A stretch of 11,380 nt of DNA, taken from the NCBI GenBank assembly GCA_002733945.2, contig NVXO02000004.1, positions 151,903 to 163,282 on the forward strand, read 5' to 3'. Shown one piece after another: positions 1 through 6,316 of this stretch; positions within the stretch are counted from its first letter, which is position 1, and each line of letters starts with the position of its first letter. A model generated the notes under the pieces. That model saw only the letters and a list, made by a program, of their open reading frames with translations. It searched no databases and was not told the origin of the DNA. The DNA comes from Sulfurimonas sp. GTDB lineage: Bacteria > Campylobacterota > Campylobacteria > Campylobacterales > Sulfurimonadaceae. The translations under genes and the position numbers were made by a program.

Positions 1-206
1 TTAAGTCTAGTAAGAAAAAAATCCATATTTATATATTTAAAATAACTACTAACTTCTTTGTCATTTTGAAGGTATTGCTTATAAAATTTTTCTATAAGTA
101 TTTTACTAATCATGGGAAGTTTCTCGTCAAGTTTATAACGTAGTTGAATATCTTCTTCTGTAACATTGAAATTATGTAAAAGTTTTTCAATCTTAAATGT
201 ATACAT
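1..206 (-). CDS. N-terminal part of a probable globin-coupled sensor protein (runs off the left edge)
   Basis: An open frame starts with ATG at 206-204 on the minus strand and continues without a stop to base 1, giving the first 68 residues. A purine-rich ribosome site (ggaagga) lies about nine bases before the ATG, and an extended -10 promoter lies further upstream, so this start is well supported. The peptide is helical and charged. Its segment around residues 32-68 (FYKQYL, then an acidic stretch, then FFLTRL) resembles the first helices of protoglobin or globin-coupled sensor domains, which bind heme and often control a C-terminal diguanylate cyclase. The proximal His and any output domain lie outside the window, so both heme binding and output are inferred. 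It is transcribed away from the polysaccharide genes. The reality of the gene is fairly sure; the family call is tentative. Confidence 0.6.
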   Translation of the reverse strand, partial: MYTFKIEKLLHNFNVTEEDIQLRYKLDEKLPMISKILIEKFYKQYLQNDKEVSSYFKYINMDFFLTRL

Positions 207-238
207 ACTTATTGTTCCTTCCTAACTTGTTATCATTG

Positions 239-247
239 ATTATATCA
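239..247 (-). promoter_or_regulatory. Extended -10 promoter for the leftward globin-like gene
   Basis: Read on the minus strand, these bases are TG-A-TATAAT, a perfect -10 hexamer with the upstream TG of extended -10 promoters. No good -35 is seen, which is usual for extended -10 promoters and for Campylobacterota. Transcription would start near base 232, giving a leader of roughly 26 bases that contains the ribosome site. Confidence 0.5.
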
Positions 248-262
248 CATAAGACAAATAAC

Positions 263-277
263 TGCATATATTATGCA
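263..277. promoter_or_regulatory. Perfect palindrome between divergent promoters, possible operator
   Basis: Arms tgcata (263-268) and tatgca (272-277) are perfectly complementary around a three-base spacer. The site lies midway between the two divergent -10 elements, where it would cover the -35 region of both. That position suits a regulator acting on both genes. In such AT-rich DNA a six-base-arm palindrome can arise by chance, and no known operator consensus was recognised. Confidence 0.3.
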
Positions 278-288
278 CTTTATTATTT

Positions 289-294
289 TATACT
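289..294 (+). promoter_or_regulatory. Candidate -10 element for the plus-strand polysaccharide operon
   Basis: TATACT matches the -10 consensus at five of six positions and follows a T-rich stretch, as in Campylobacterota housekeeping promoters, which lack a clear -35. Transcription would start near base 301, about 20 bases before the first gene. Other AT-rich hexamers nearby make the exact choice uncertain. Confidence 0.35.
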
Positions 295-320
295 CTCATA
301 TATAAATAATAAGGCTTTTC

Positions 321-1421
321 ATGAAAAAGATATTAGTCAGTGTCTTAGCATATGATGGTGGAAAATCCGGCATCGCAAACTATATAGATAATGTTGTAAA
401 AGAATTAAGTAAAGAAGTTTCAATAGATTTAATTGTAAATGAGGATGAAGTGAAGTTTTTTAAAGGAATATCTCCAAATATATCTTTTAAAGTTGTACCT
501 GATTCGCTGAAAAAACCTTTATATAATGTTTTATGGCATCTTTTTATTTTGCCTTTTAGAATTAAAAAAGATGAATATGATTGGATGTTATTACCTGCGG
601 GAAATCGTCGTTTAATGTCATTCTATCCAATTAAAACCTTTGTAACTATGCATGATCTATCACAATTTAATGTAGGGAAAAAGTATGATTGGTATCGTAT
701 GATCTATATTAAGAAAGTTATTCCGTTTTTTTTAAGGAAAGTGGATCAGATTTTTACTGTTAGTGATAACACAGCGAAAGATATGGTTATTCATTATGGA
801 ATGAATAAGAAGGATCTTATAGTAAATTATAATGGTGTAAATACAGAGAGTTTTATACCATCTTCATTAGAAGAAAAAAGTGATAAGCCTTATATACTTT
901 ATGTAGCAAGAATAGAACACCCTGGTAAAAATCATCTTAATTTAATTAAAGCATATGAAATGCTTCCAAGGTCTTACAAAGAAAAATATGATTTATATTT
1001 AATTGGAAGTGATTGGAATGGTGCTCAAACTGTACACAGTTATGCTGAGAAGTCTCTGGATTCTTCTCGAATAAAATTTTTAGGATATGTTGAGAATAGT
1101 GCTTTGCCAAAGTATTATCGTAGGACATCACTTTTTGTATTTCCATCATTTTATGAAGGTTTTGGTATTCCCTTAGTAGAGGCAATGGCTAGTGGTGTAG
1201 CTATTGCTGCATCATTTACATCTTCACTTCCTGAGGTTGGTGGTGATGCAGCTATATATTTTGATCCAAAATCATCTAAAGATATTTCAGAGGTTATGCA
1301 TAAGATACTTAAAGATAAATATTGTCGAGAGAATATGTGTAAGTTAGGATTAGAACAGGTAAAGAAGTTTAGCTGGAAGAAACATGTGAAAATACTTCTA
1401 GAGAAAGCATATACTGCATAG
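321..1421 (+). CDS. Glycosyltransferase family 4 (GT-B fold)
   Basis: This 366-residue protein has the two-domain layout of GT4 retaining glycosyltransferases, cytoplasmic enzymes that move a sugar from a nucleotide donor to a growing lipid-linked glycan. The N-terminal half contains the glycine-rich acceptor-side loop (DGGKSGIANYI, residues 12-22), a TMHDLSQF segment, and VSDNTAKD before the linker. The C-terminal donor domain starts near residue 190 with ILYVARIEHPGKNH. It carries the family EX7E motif in FYEGFGIPLVEA, with glutamates at residues 279 and 287. Length is normal and no membrane segment is seen. The ATG at 321 is preceded by a short AAGG. It is the first gene of a seven-gene plus-strand run, immediately before the initiating sugar transferase fusion. 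Linkage and sugar specificity cannot be read from sequence. Confidence 0.92.
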   Translation: MKKILVSVLAYDGGKSGIANYIDNVVKELSKEVSIDLIVNEDEVKFFKGISPNISFKVVPDSLKKPLYNVLWHLFILPFRIKKDEYDWMLLPAGNRRLMSFYPIKTFVTMHDLSQFNVGKKYDWYRMIYIKKVIPFFLRKVDQIFTVSDNTAKDMVIHYGMNKKDLIVNYNGVNTESFIPSSLEEKSDKPYILYVARIEHPGKNHLNLIKAYEMLPRSYKEKYDLYLIGSDWNGAQTVHSYAEKSLDSSRIKFLGYVENSALPKYYRRTSLFVFPSFYEGFGIPLVEAMASGVAIAASFTSSLPEVGGDAAIYFDPKSSKDISEVMHKILKDKYCRENMCKLGLEQVKKFSWKKHVKILLEKAYTA

Positions 1422-1469
1422 TAGTTGCAATAAGCTATGTAATACTATAAAAAAAGGAGAACTACTATG
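1417..1469 (+). promoter_or_regulatory. Ten-base inverted repeat spanning the GT4 stop and the start codon of the next gene
   Basis: The arm at 1417-1426 (catagtagtt) is perfectly complementary to 1460-1469 (aactactatg). The left arm includes the TAG stop of the GT4 gene and the right arm includes the ATG of the fusion gene. The 33-base loop holds a strong aaaggag ribosome site near 1452-1458. As RNA this could hide the start codon until ribosomes finishing the upstream gene open it, a translational coupling device. The pairing is directly visible; the function is inferred, and the long AT-rich loop makes the hairpin only moderately stable. Confidence 0.4.
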
Positions 1470-2948
1470 TCAATTTTGAATTGTAAAAATCGATTAGGGT
1501 CTTTATCCCCCATCAAAAAAAAGGTATTTCTTTCCCGTATAAATATAATGGGTGTAGAGTTTAATAACACAACAATGGAAAAAGCTATCATAGGTATAAA
1601 AATGAGAGCTAAAGAAAGAAAGAAAACAAATATATTTTATGTAAATGCAGACACTATAAACCAGACATACTCGAGGAGGTCTTTAAAAAATATATTGACT
1701 AAATCTTCGAGTGTATTCCCAGATGGAAGTGGAATTAAAATGGCATGTAAAATTATGAAAAGACCACTCAAAGAAAATCTTAATGGAACTGATATGTTCC
1801 CCGAAATATGTAAAATGGCACAAGAAGAGAAGTTGAGTATTTTTCTTTATGGAGCGAAAGAGGGTGTTGCCTTAGATATGAAAAATAAACTACTCAAGAA
1901 GTATCCAGCCTTGAAGGTAGTTGGAGCAATTAATGGATATGACTTCCATGATAATGAGGTTGTAAATATGATTAATCATCTAAATACAGATATCGTTTTT
2001 GTTGCCAAAGGTGCACCCATACAAGAAGAATGGATTGATACATATTCTCATCAGATAAAAGCACCAATTATTATTGGAGTGGGGGGACTTTTTGATTTTT
2101 ATTCTGAAAATATTCCTAGAGCACCAATTTGGATGAGAAAAATAGGTATAGAATGGATATATCGTTTAATGAAAGAGCCACAAAGATTATTTAAGCGCTA
2201 TATTATAGGGAATCCACTTTTTCTAATACGGATTTATTTATGGAATAAAAAAGAGAAGGCTAAATGTTTAAATATGTATAATGAAGTAACAAAAAGAAAA
2301 AGTTCTTATTTTAGTTTAGTAAACTTATCTTTAATCACTTATTATATGTATCCTGTACTTAAAAGATTTTTAGACCTTATAGCATCTTCATTAACAATTA
2401 TATTATTGTCACCTCTTTTATTGTTAACAGCATTATTGATTAGGTTTGAGAGTAAAGGTTCCATTCTATTTTATCAATCTAGAGTTGGGTTCAATGGAAA
2501 ACTTTTTAATATGTATAAATTTCGTTCTATGGTTCAAAATGCAGAGGCACTCAAGAAGTCTTTGCAGCAAACAAATGAATCAAAAGGTGGAATTACCTTT
2601 AAAATGAAAGATGATCCAAGGATTACAAAAGTTGGTAAATTTCTACGTAAATGGAGTATAGATGAACTTCCTCAATTATTCAATGTTCTTCAAGGTGATA
2701 TGAGCTTAGTAGGACCACGCCCACCAGTTCCATCTGAAGTGAATGAATATGCAAGTGACGATCTTAAGCGCTTGCATGTTGTTCCTGGAATCACATGTTA
2801 TTGGCAAATTTTAGGACGAAGTGAGATACCATTTAAGCAGCAAGTTGATTTAGATAAAAAGTATATTTCAACATGTTCTCTATGGGCAGATATAAAGATA
2901 CTTTTTGGGACAATACCCGCAGTACTTGCACATAAAGGTGCATATTAG
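1467..2948 (+). CDS. Fusion of WecG/TagA glycosyltransferase (GT26) and initiating phosphoglycosyl transferase
   Basis: Two enzymes that are usually separate are joined in 493 residues. Residues about 27-265 are a WecG/TagA/CpsF (GT26) domain: NADTIN near the start, PDGSG with the conserved Asp at residue 86 (matching the proposed catalytic Asp of TagA), NGTDM, and the closing RAPIWMRKIGIEWIYRL block. GT26 enzymes usually add the second sugar, often ManNAc or ManNAcA, to a lipid-diphosphate sugar. Residues about 298-493 are a bacterial sugar transferase (WcaJ/PglC type): one hydrophobic membrane segment at about 303-327, then YKFRSM, DDPRITKVGKFLRK, the catalytic pair D399-E400 in SIDELPQ, SLVGPRPP, and PGITCYWQ. 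This half transfers a sugar phosphate from a nucleotide sugar to undecaprenyl phosphate. The fused protein could thus make a lipid-linked disaccharide. A strong ribosome site precedes the ATG. The frame is continuous with no sign of an error. Confidence 0.93.
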   Translation: MSILNCKNRLGSLSPIKKKVFLSRINIMGVEFNNTTMEKAIIGIKMRAKERKKTNIFYVNADTINQTYSRRSLKNILTKSSSVFPDGSGIKMACKIMKRPLKENLNGTDMFPEICKMAQEEKLSIFLYGAKEGVALDMKNKLLKKYPALKVVGAINGYDFHDNEVVNMINHLNTDIVFVAKGAPIQEEWIDTYSHQIKAPIIIGVGGLFDFYSENIPRAPIWMRKIGIEWIYRLMKEPQRLFKRYIIGNPLFLIRIYLWNKKEKAKCLNMYNEVTKRKSSYFSLVNLSLITYYMYPVLKRFLDLIASSLTIILLSPLLLLTALLIRFESKGSILFYQSRVGFNGKLFNMYKFRSMVQNAEALKKSLQQTNESKGGITFKMKDDPRITKVGKFLRKWSIDELPQLFNVLQGDMSLVGPRPPVPSEVNEYASDDLKRLHVVPGITCYWQILGRSEIPFKQQVDLDKKYISTCSLWADIKILFGTIPAVLAHKGAY

Positions 2949-2961
2949 TTGCATCAGAATA

Positions 2962-2980
2962 TTTGCAATGTTCTTGCAAA
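2962..2980 (+). promoter_or_regulatory. Small perfect hairpin in the leader of the STAS gene
   Basis: Seven-base arms (tttgcaa, 2962-2968, and ttgcaaa, 2974-2980) pair perfectly around a five-base loop, in the 69-base gap between the sugar transferase stop and the STAS start. No T-run follows, so it is not a typical terminator. It could be an RNA processing or stability element. It may also be chance, because the core TTGCAA is itself a palindrome. Confidence 0.3.
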
Positions 2981-3017
2981 CACTTTACATAAACTACACG
3001 AAGATAAAGGATCGATA

Positions 3018-3383
3018 ATGTTGAGAATACAAAGAGATTATAATGATGAATATATTGTGTATAAATGTATGGGCTCAATGACTGTAAAGGACTTAGAAAA
3101 ATTGGAGAGCATGATACAAGAAGATATTAGCAAAACATATGCATTTATTTTTAGTTTTAGATATTTACATAATATTGATGCAGATGCGGTTAAGTTTTTA
3201 CATGAAGTGTATGTATTAGGTGTGAATAATGCTTGCGAGATGATAATTAGTGGTCTTAATATGCAAGTTGCAATGATGATAGAAGTATTTAGGATTGATA
3301 AGTTATATACTATAAAAGAAAATCTTAAAGATGCTGAAGAAATGTTAGAGAGTGGGTATGATGAAGCTTTGTATTACAGCTAA
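3018..3383 (+). CDS. STAS-domain protein lacking the phosphorylatable serine
   Basis: I place the start at ATG 3018, preceded by aaagga with a six-base gap. An in-frame TTG at 2949 has no ribosome site and would translate the leader hairpin. The 121-residue product is a stand-alone STAS domain, the fold of anti-anti-sigma factors. It shows an opening strand ending in a Gly (IVYKCMGSMTVKDLEKL), a central strand and turn (FRYLHNIDADAVKFL), then alternating strand and helix to residue 120. In phosphorylatable STAS proteins the motif is D-S in this turn; here it is D54-A55, so the usual kinase target is absent. Stand-alone STAS proteins control polysaccharide production in some loci, for example SypA of Vibrio fischeri. 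No partner anti-sigma or serine kinase gene is in the window. The domain call is moderately sure, and the role is inferred from position. Confidence 0.68.
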   Translation: MLRIQRDYNDEYIVYKCMGSMTVKDLEKLESMIQEDISKTYAFIFSFRYLHNIDADAVKFLHEVYVLGVNNACEMIISGLNMQVAMMIEVFRIDKLYTIKENLKDAEEMLESGYDEALYYS

Positions 3384-4038
3384 TAATGAAATAGAATTAT
3401 TAGGTTTAGATACGATGAGTATCTACGGAAAAGAGATAGTTGAATATTGGTTAGAGTACTCTAGGTATAAAGGTTATAGTGAACTTCATATTTATGGTTC
3501 TAATAATAACAATAGTACTAAGATACAATACTATGAAAATATGTATGGAGTTAAACTAATTTATACTAATCAAAGTGAAAAAAGTATCTTAAAAGATGAT
3601 TCTGATGAATATAAGGGTGTTGGAATATTTTTGGATAATGGTGAATATCAGGTTTTAAAAACTCTTAGTGATATTGTATCTTTGGAAAAAATATTGTCAC
3701 ATAGCCCTTTAGGATACGCATCTTCAATTGGTTATGGAAAGTCAGAACAAATTCATATAGGAAAAAATGTATATATACATGATTCCGTAAAGCTTGTAGG
3801 AGCTATTGTTATCGGCGATAATTGTAGTATTAATCAAGGTGTAACTATCCAGAACAGTATTGTTGATAAAGGCTGTTATATTGAAGAGGGGACGAGTATG
3901 ATAAATTCTCATATTAGTACTAATATACATATGTTTAAGAACCTTTACTTAAAAGACAAAGTATTATTTAAATCAAGTATATATGACATAGCAACAAAAA
4001 AAAGATTAATCCATGAAGGTATATGTAAAAAAATCTAA
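3358..4038 (+). CDS. Left-handed beta-helix (hexapeptide repeat) protein with a degenerate nucleotidyltransferase-like N-terminus
   Basis: The start overlaps the end of the STAS gene by 26 bases. ATG 3358 and ATG 3361 are both possible after the agagag site, giving 226 or 225 residues. From about residue 132 to 200 there are repeating hexapeptide-like turns (IHIGKNVYIHDSVKL, IVIGDNCSINQGVTI, SIVDKGCYIEEGT), the mark of a left-handed beta-helix as in sugar nucleotidyltransferases and acyltransferases. The first half contains a segment like the nucleotidyltransferase GKPIVEYWLE region (GKEIVEYWLEYSRYKGYSELHIYG). It lacks the N-terminal glycine-rich LxAGxGTR nucleotide loop. It may be a catalytically dead or regulatory relative of mannose-1-phosphate guanylyltransferase-like proteins, or an acyltransferase. 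No acyl-transfer His is obvious. Operon position suggests a role in glycan precursor supply or modification. Confidence 0.65.
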   Translation: MMKLCITANNEIELLGLDTMSIYGKEIVEYWLEYSRYKGYSELHIYGSNNNNSTKIQYYENMYGVKLIYTNQSEKSILKDDSDEYKGVGIFLDNGEYQVLKTLSDIVSLEKILSHSPLGYASSIGYGKSEQIHIGKNVYIHDSVKLVGAIVIGDNCSINQGVTIQNSIVDKGCYIEEGTSMINSHISTNIHMFKNLYLKDKVLFKSSIYDIATKKRLIHEGICKKI

Positions 4039-4052
4039 TTTTAGGAAAAAGC

Positions 4053-4549
4053 ATGATATTAGCTATTGCAGGTGGAACAGGCTCTGGAAAAACCACAGTG
4101 TCTCATGCATTGAAGAAGAACTATAGTAAGCGATTTAATATCACTATAGAAGTTATTTCAATGGATAATTACTATAAAAATGCAAAGAAAAAAAATTTCG
4201 ATAATTATGACCATCCACAAGCATTTGATATGGATTTACTTCTAAAGAGAATAGTATTTTACAAACACAATTGGATGTAAAGCTTTTGATTTTAGAAGGT
4301 TTATATCCGTTCTATGATGAAAAAATAAGAGATATCTGTGGTATTAAACTATACCTTGATGTGGATGAAGATATTCGTTATACAAGACGAATAAAACGGG
4401 ATTTAAAAGAGAGAAGTATAACACGTGAAGAAAATCAAATAATGATTGATACTTTTGTAAAAAAAATGCATACTAAGTATGTGACACAACAAAAGAGTAT
4501 GGCAGACAAAGTTTTTCAATCTTGTGAAGAAATTTTATCACTTCTATAG
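4053..4549 (+). pseudogene. Disrupted uridine kinase-like P-loop kinase
   Basis: The first frame (4053-4280) opens with a clear Walker A loop, GGTGSGKTT (residues 7-15), followed by SMDNYYK, NFDNYDHPQAFDMDLLL and a stop. These match the start of uridine kinase (Udk) and phosphoribulokinase relatives. The rest of the same protein continues in the -1 frame to 4549 (LLILEGLYPFYDE, LYLDVDEDIRYTRRIKRDLKER). Between DLLLK and LLILEG only 35 bases remain, whereas E. coli Udk has about 34 residues there, including the substrate-binding YxY..HTR segment. That is best explained by loss of roughly 67 bases, a length not divisible by three. A plain sequencing indel would not remove this segment, and no classic slippery heptamer is seen. 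The ATG has a good AGGA ribosome site. The likely result is an inactive gene; two separately made fragments are a less likely alternative. Confidence 0.7.
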
Positions 4550-4577
4550 TTTTTTATGATAAAATAAAAGTGATAAA
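4534..4577 (+). terminator. Inverted repeat after the kinase gene, possible weak terminator
   Basis: Perfect ten-base arms tttatcactt (4534-4543) and aagtgataaa (4568-4577) flank 24 bases that can form a small inner TTTTA/TAAAA stem. A T-rich run follows (tttttattt). The left arm covers the last codons of the disrupted kinase, and the right arm ends just before the ribosome site of the sensor kinase gene. It could separate the biosynthetic genes from the two-component genes or regulate their translation. The stem is poor in G+C, so termination would be inefficient. Confidence 0.35.
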
Positions 4578-4597
4578 TTTTTATTTAGGAGAGTGTC

Positions 4598-5620
4598 GTG
4601 GACAATAAACCCTACATCATTGCTATTGATGATACTCCATATAATCTTGAAATATTAACTATGATTTTAGTTGATATAGATGTAGAAGTGGAATGTGTAG
4701 AGTCTGGGCGTAAAGCTTTTGAATTAATCAAAAAAAGAACACCAGAATTGATTCTGTTAGATATATTAATGCCAGAAATGGATGGTTTTGAGGTCTGTAA
4801 AATATTAAAAGAAGATCCTTCTACAAGTACTATCCCAATTGTTTTTTTATCAGCACTTGATGATATTGATAGTAAAGTCAGAGCTTTTGAAGTAGGTGGT
4901 GCAGACTATATAACAAAACCGTTTAACACCTTGGAAGTTGCAGCAAGAGTAAAAACACATTTGAGACAGCACTATATGCTTGAAGAGATGAATGTTTTAC
5001 TGAAAGAATCATTTCATGAGATATATACACCATTGGGTCTTATAAAAAGTTCTCTTTCTCTTTTAGAACTAGAGAATGTAAATAATGAACATCTGCAAAA
5101 CATTAAATCATCCGTTCAGTCCTTACATTCTGTCTATGAAGATATGTACTATGCTATAAAAAAAGAAGTACGTGCATATCCACCCGAATGGATTGACTTA
5201 GAAGTGTTTTTGAAAAATAGGACTAACATTTTTATATCCCAAATGAGTTGTAAAAAATTAACCTTTGACACAAATATTGACATTGAATCACCCATGATAA
5301 AAATAAATATTATAGAGCTTGAAAGACTTATTGATAACTTGTTATCTAATGCAATAAAATATGCAAATGTAAATAGTATTATTACTATAGATATAGCACC
5401 ATCAGATGAAAAAATTAAACTAGTAATTTCCAATAGATCAAAAAAAATCAAAGATGCAAAAAAGCTATTTAATGAACTGTACAGAGAAGATCATAGTGTA
5501 ATGGGATTAGGAATTGGTTTAAGTATAGTGAAAAAAATATGCGATAAATATAATATAAGTATAGATGTGAGTTCTAATGATGAAATTACAAGCTTTATAC
5601 TTATTTATAAGGAAAATTAA
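4598..5620 (+). CDS. REC-histidine kinase, cytoplasmic hybrid sensor
   Basis: The GTG at 4598 is chosen because taggag lies just upstream and the receiver domain begins at once. Residues 5-122 are a receiver domain with acidic pair D11-D12, phosphoacceptor D55 in LLDILMPEMDG, S85 and K107 in TKPF. A histidine kinase module follows: the phosphorylated His is H140 in SFHEIYTPLG, the N box is LIDNLLSNAIKYAN, and the ATP lid glycines are MGLGIGLSIVKK near residue 305. The usual DxGxG box is replaced by SNRSKKI, so the adenine-contacting Asp appears missing. There is no membrane segment or separate input domain, so the receiver may itself be the input, accepting phosphate from another kinase. Its stop overlaps the ATG of the response regulator by one base, which marks that gene as its partner. 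The target is unknown. Confidence 0.9.
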   Translation: MDNKPYIIAIDDTPYNLEILTMILVDIDVEVECVESGRKAFELIKKRTPELILLDILMPEMDGFEVCKILKEDPSTSTIPIVFLSALDDIDSKVRAFEVGGADYITKPFNTLEVAARVKTHLRQHYMLEEMNVLLKESFHEIYTPLGLIKSSLSLLELENVNNEHLQNIKSSVQSLHSVYEDMYYAIKKEVRAYPPEWIDLEVFLKNRTNIFISQMSCKKLTFDTNIDIESPMIKINIIELERLIDNLLSNAIKYANVNSIITIDIAPSDEKIKLVISNRSKKIKDAKKLFNELYREDHSVMGLGIGLSIVKKICDKYNISIDVSSNDEITSFILIYKEN

Positions 5621-6270
5621 TGAAAATATTATTATTAGAAGATGAAGAAGTACTATGTCAAAATATAGAAAGTTTTTTAACAATTAAAGGCCATCAGGTT
5701 GACAGCTATGGTGATGGGGGAGTTCTATTAGATAAAGCAAATTTATTTGAGTATGACTTTTTTGTCTTTGACATTAATGTTCCTGATGTAGATGGATTTG
5801 AACTTTTAACATATATAAAAGATAAAAAAATAGAAACACCATTAATATTTATTAGTGCCATGATAGGGATAGAAGAAATTAGTAAAGGTTTTATGCTTGG
5901 GTGTAGTGATTATTTGAAAAAGCCTTTTGAACTTGAAGAACTTGAGTTAAGGTTAAATAATATTAAAAGTAGCTTTTCAGCACATGAACAACTCGATCTA
6001 CCTGATGGACTAGTATATGATTTTGACACAAAAGCTGTCTATAAAAATGAAAAAAGCCTTGAACTTTCGAAAAAACAAAGTGAAATACTGTATATACTCA
6101 TGAAGTATAATGGACAAGTTGTAAGCTTTGATACTATTGCTGATTATGCTTATGAAGATGACTTCCGTGATATGCATACAATATCAAGTCATATTAGAGA
6201 TATACGTAAGGTCATAGGTTCTCAAACTATTAAAAATGTGAGGGGTGTTGGATATAAGATTGTTCTTTAA
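5620..6270 (+). CDS. OmpR/PhoB-family response regulator
   Basis: The 216-residue protein has a receiver domain (residues 1-118: acidic E7-D8, phosphoacceptor D51 in FDINVPDVDGFE, and the Lys of KKPFE). A winged-helix DNA-binding domain follows (about 125-216), ending in the family signature HTISSHIRDIRKVIG...IKNVRGVGYKIVL. It is full length for the family. The ATG lies in the TAATG overlap with the REC-histidine kinase gene, so the two are translationally coupled and presumably form a phosphorelay pair. As the last gene of the plus-strand operon it may control the neighbouring glycan genes; the divergent palindrome at 263-277 is one candidate target, though this link is only positional. It converges with the minus-strand operon 19 bases downstream. 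Confidence 0.93.
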   Translation: MKILLLEDEEVLCQNIESFLTIKGHQVDSYGDGGVLLDKANLFEYDFFVFDINVPDVDGFELLTYIKDKKIETPLIFISAMIGIEEISKGFMLGCSDYLKKPFELEELELRLNNIKSSFSAHEQLDLPDGLVYDFDTKAVYKNEKSLELSKKQSEILYILMKYNGQVVSFDTIADYAYEDDFRDMHTISSHIRDIRKVIGSQTIKNVRGVGYKIVL

Positions 6271-6282
6271 TAAACAGTCTAA

Positions 6283-6316
6283 AAAATAACTATTGATAAT
6301 TACCAAAAGTTATTTT
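6283..6316. terminator. Possible bidirectional terminator between convergent operons
   Basis: Eight-base arms aaaataac (6283-6290) and gttatttt (6309-6316) pair perfectly around an 18-base loop, with extra A bases before and AT-rich sequence after. It sits where the plus- and minus-strand operons end head to head and overlaps the last codons of the GT2 gene. With only one G-C pair per stem it is weak, but no better terminator is visible at this junction. Confidence 0.3.

Noticed and set aside
946..1185. Minus-strand 79-residue open frame
   Set aside because: It lies wholly inside the GT4 gene, antisense to conserved motifs, and has no protein-like pattern or ribosome site of note.
2833..3078. 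Minus-strand 81-residue open frame across the PGT/STAS junction
   Set aside because: It is antisense to the conserved C-terminus of the sugar transferase and resembles no family.
4186..4200. Run of A bases in the kinase gene as the site of a sequencing frameshift
   Set aside because: The protein stays in family-like frame (NFDNYDHPQAFD) after the run; the frame changes later, near 4250.
4239..4280. Programmed -1 frameshift in the kinase gene
   Set aside because: No X XXY YYZ slippery heptamer is visible in the overlap, and the missing YxY..HTR segment would not be restored by frameshifting.
5149..5451. Minus-strand 100-residue hydrophobic open frame
   Set aside because: It is antisense to the histidine kinase ATPase domain; its hydrophobicity comes from the reverse complement of Lys/Asn/Asp-rich codons.
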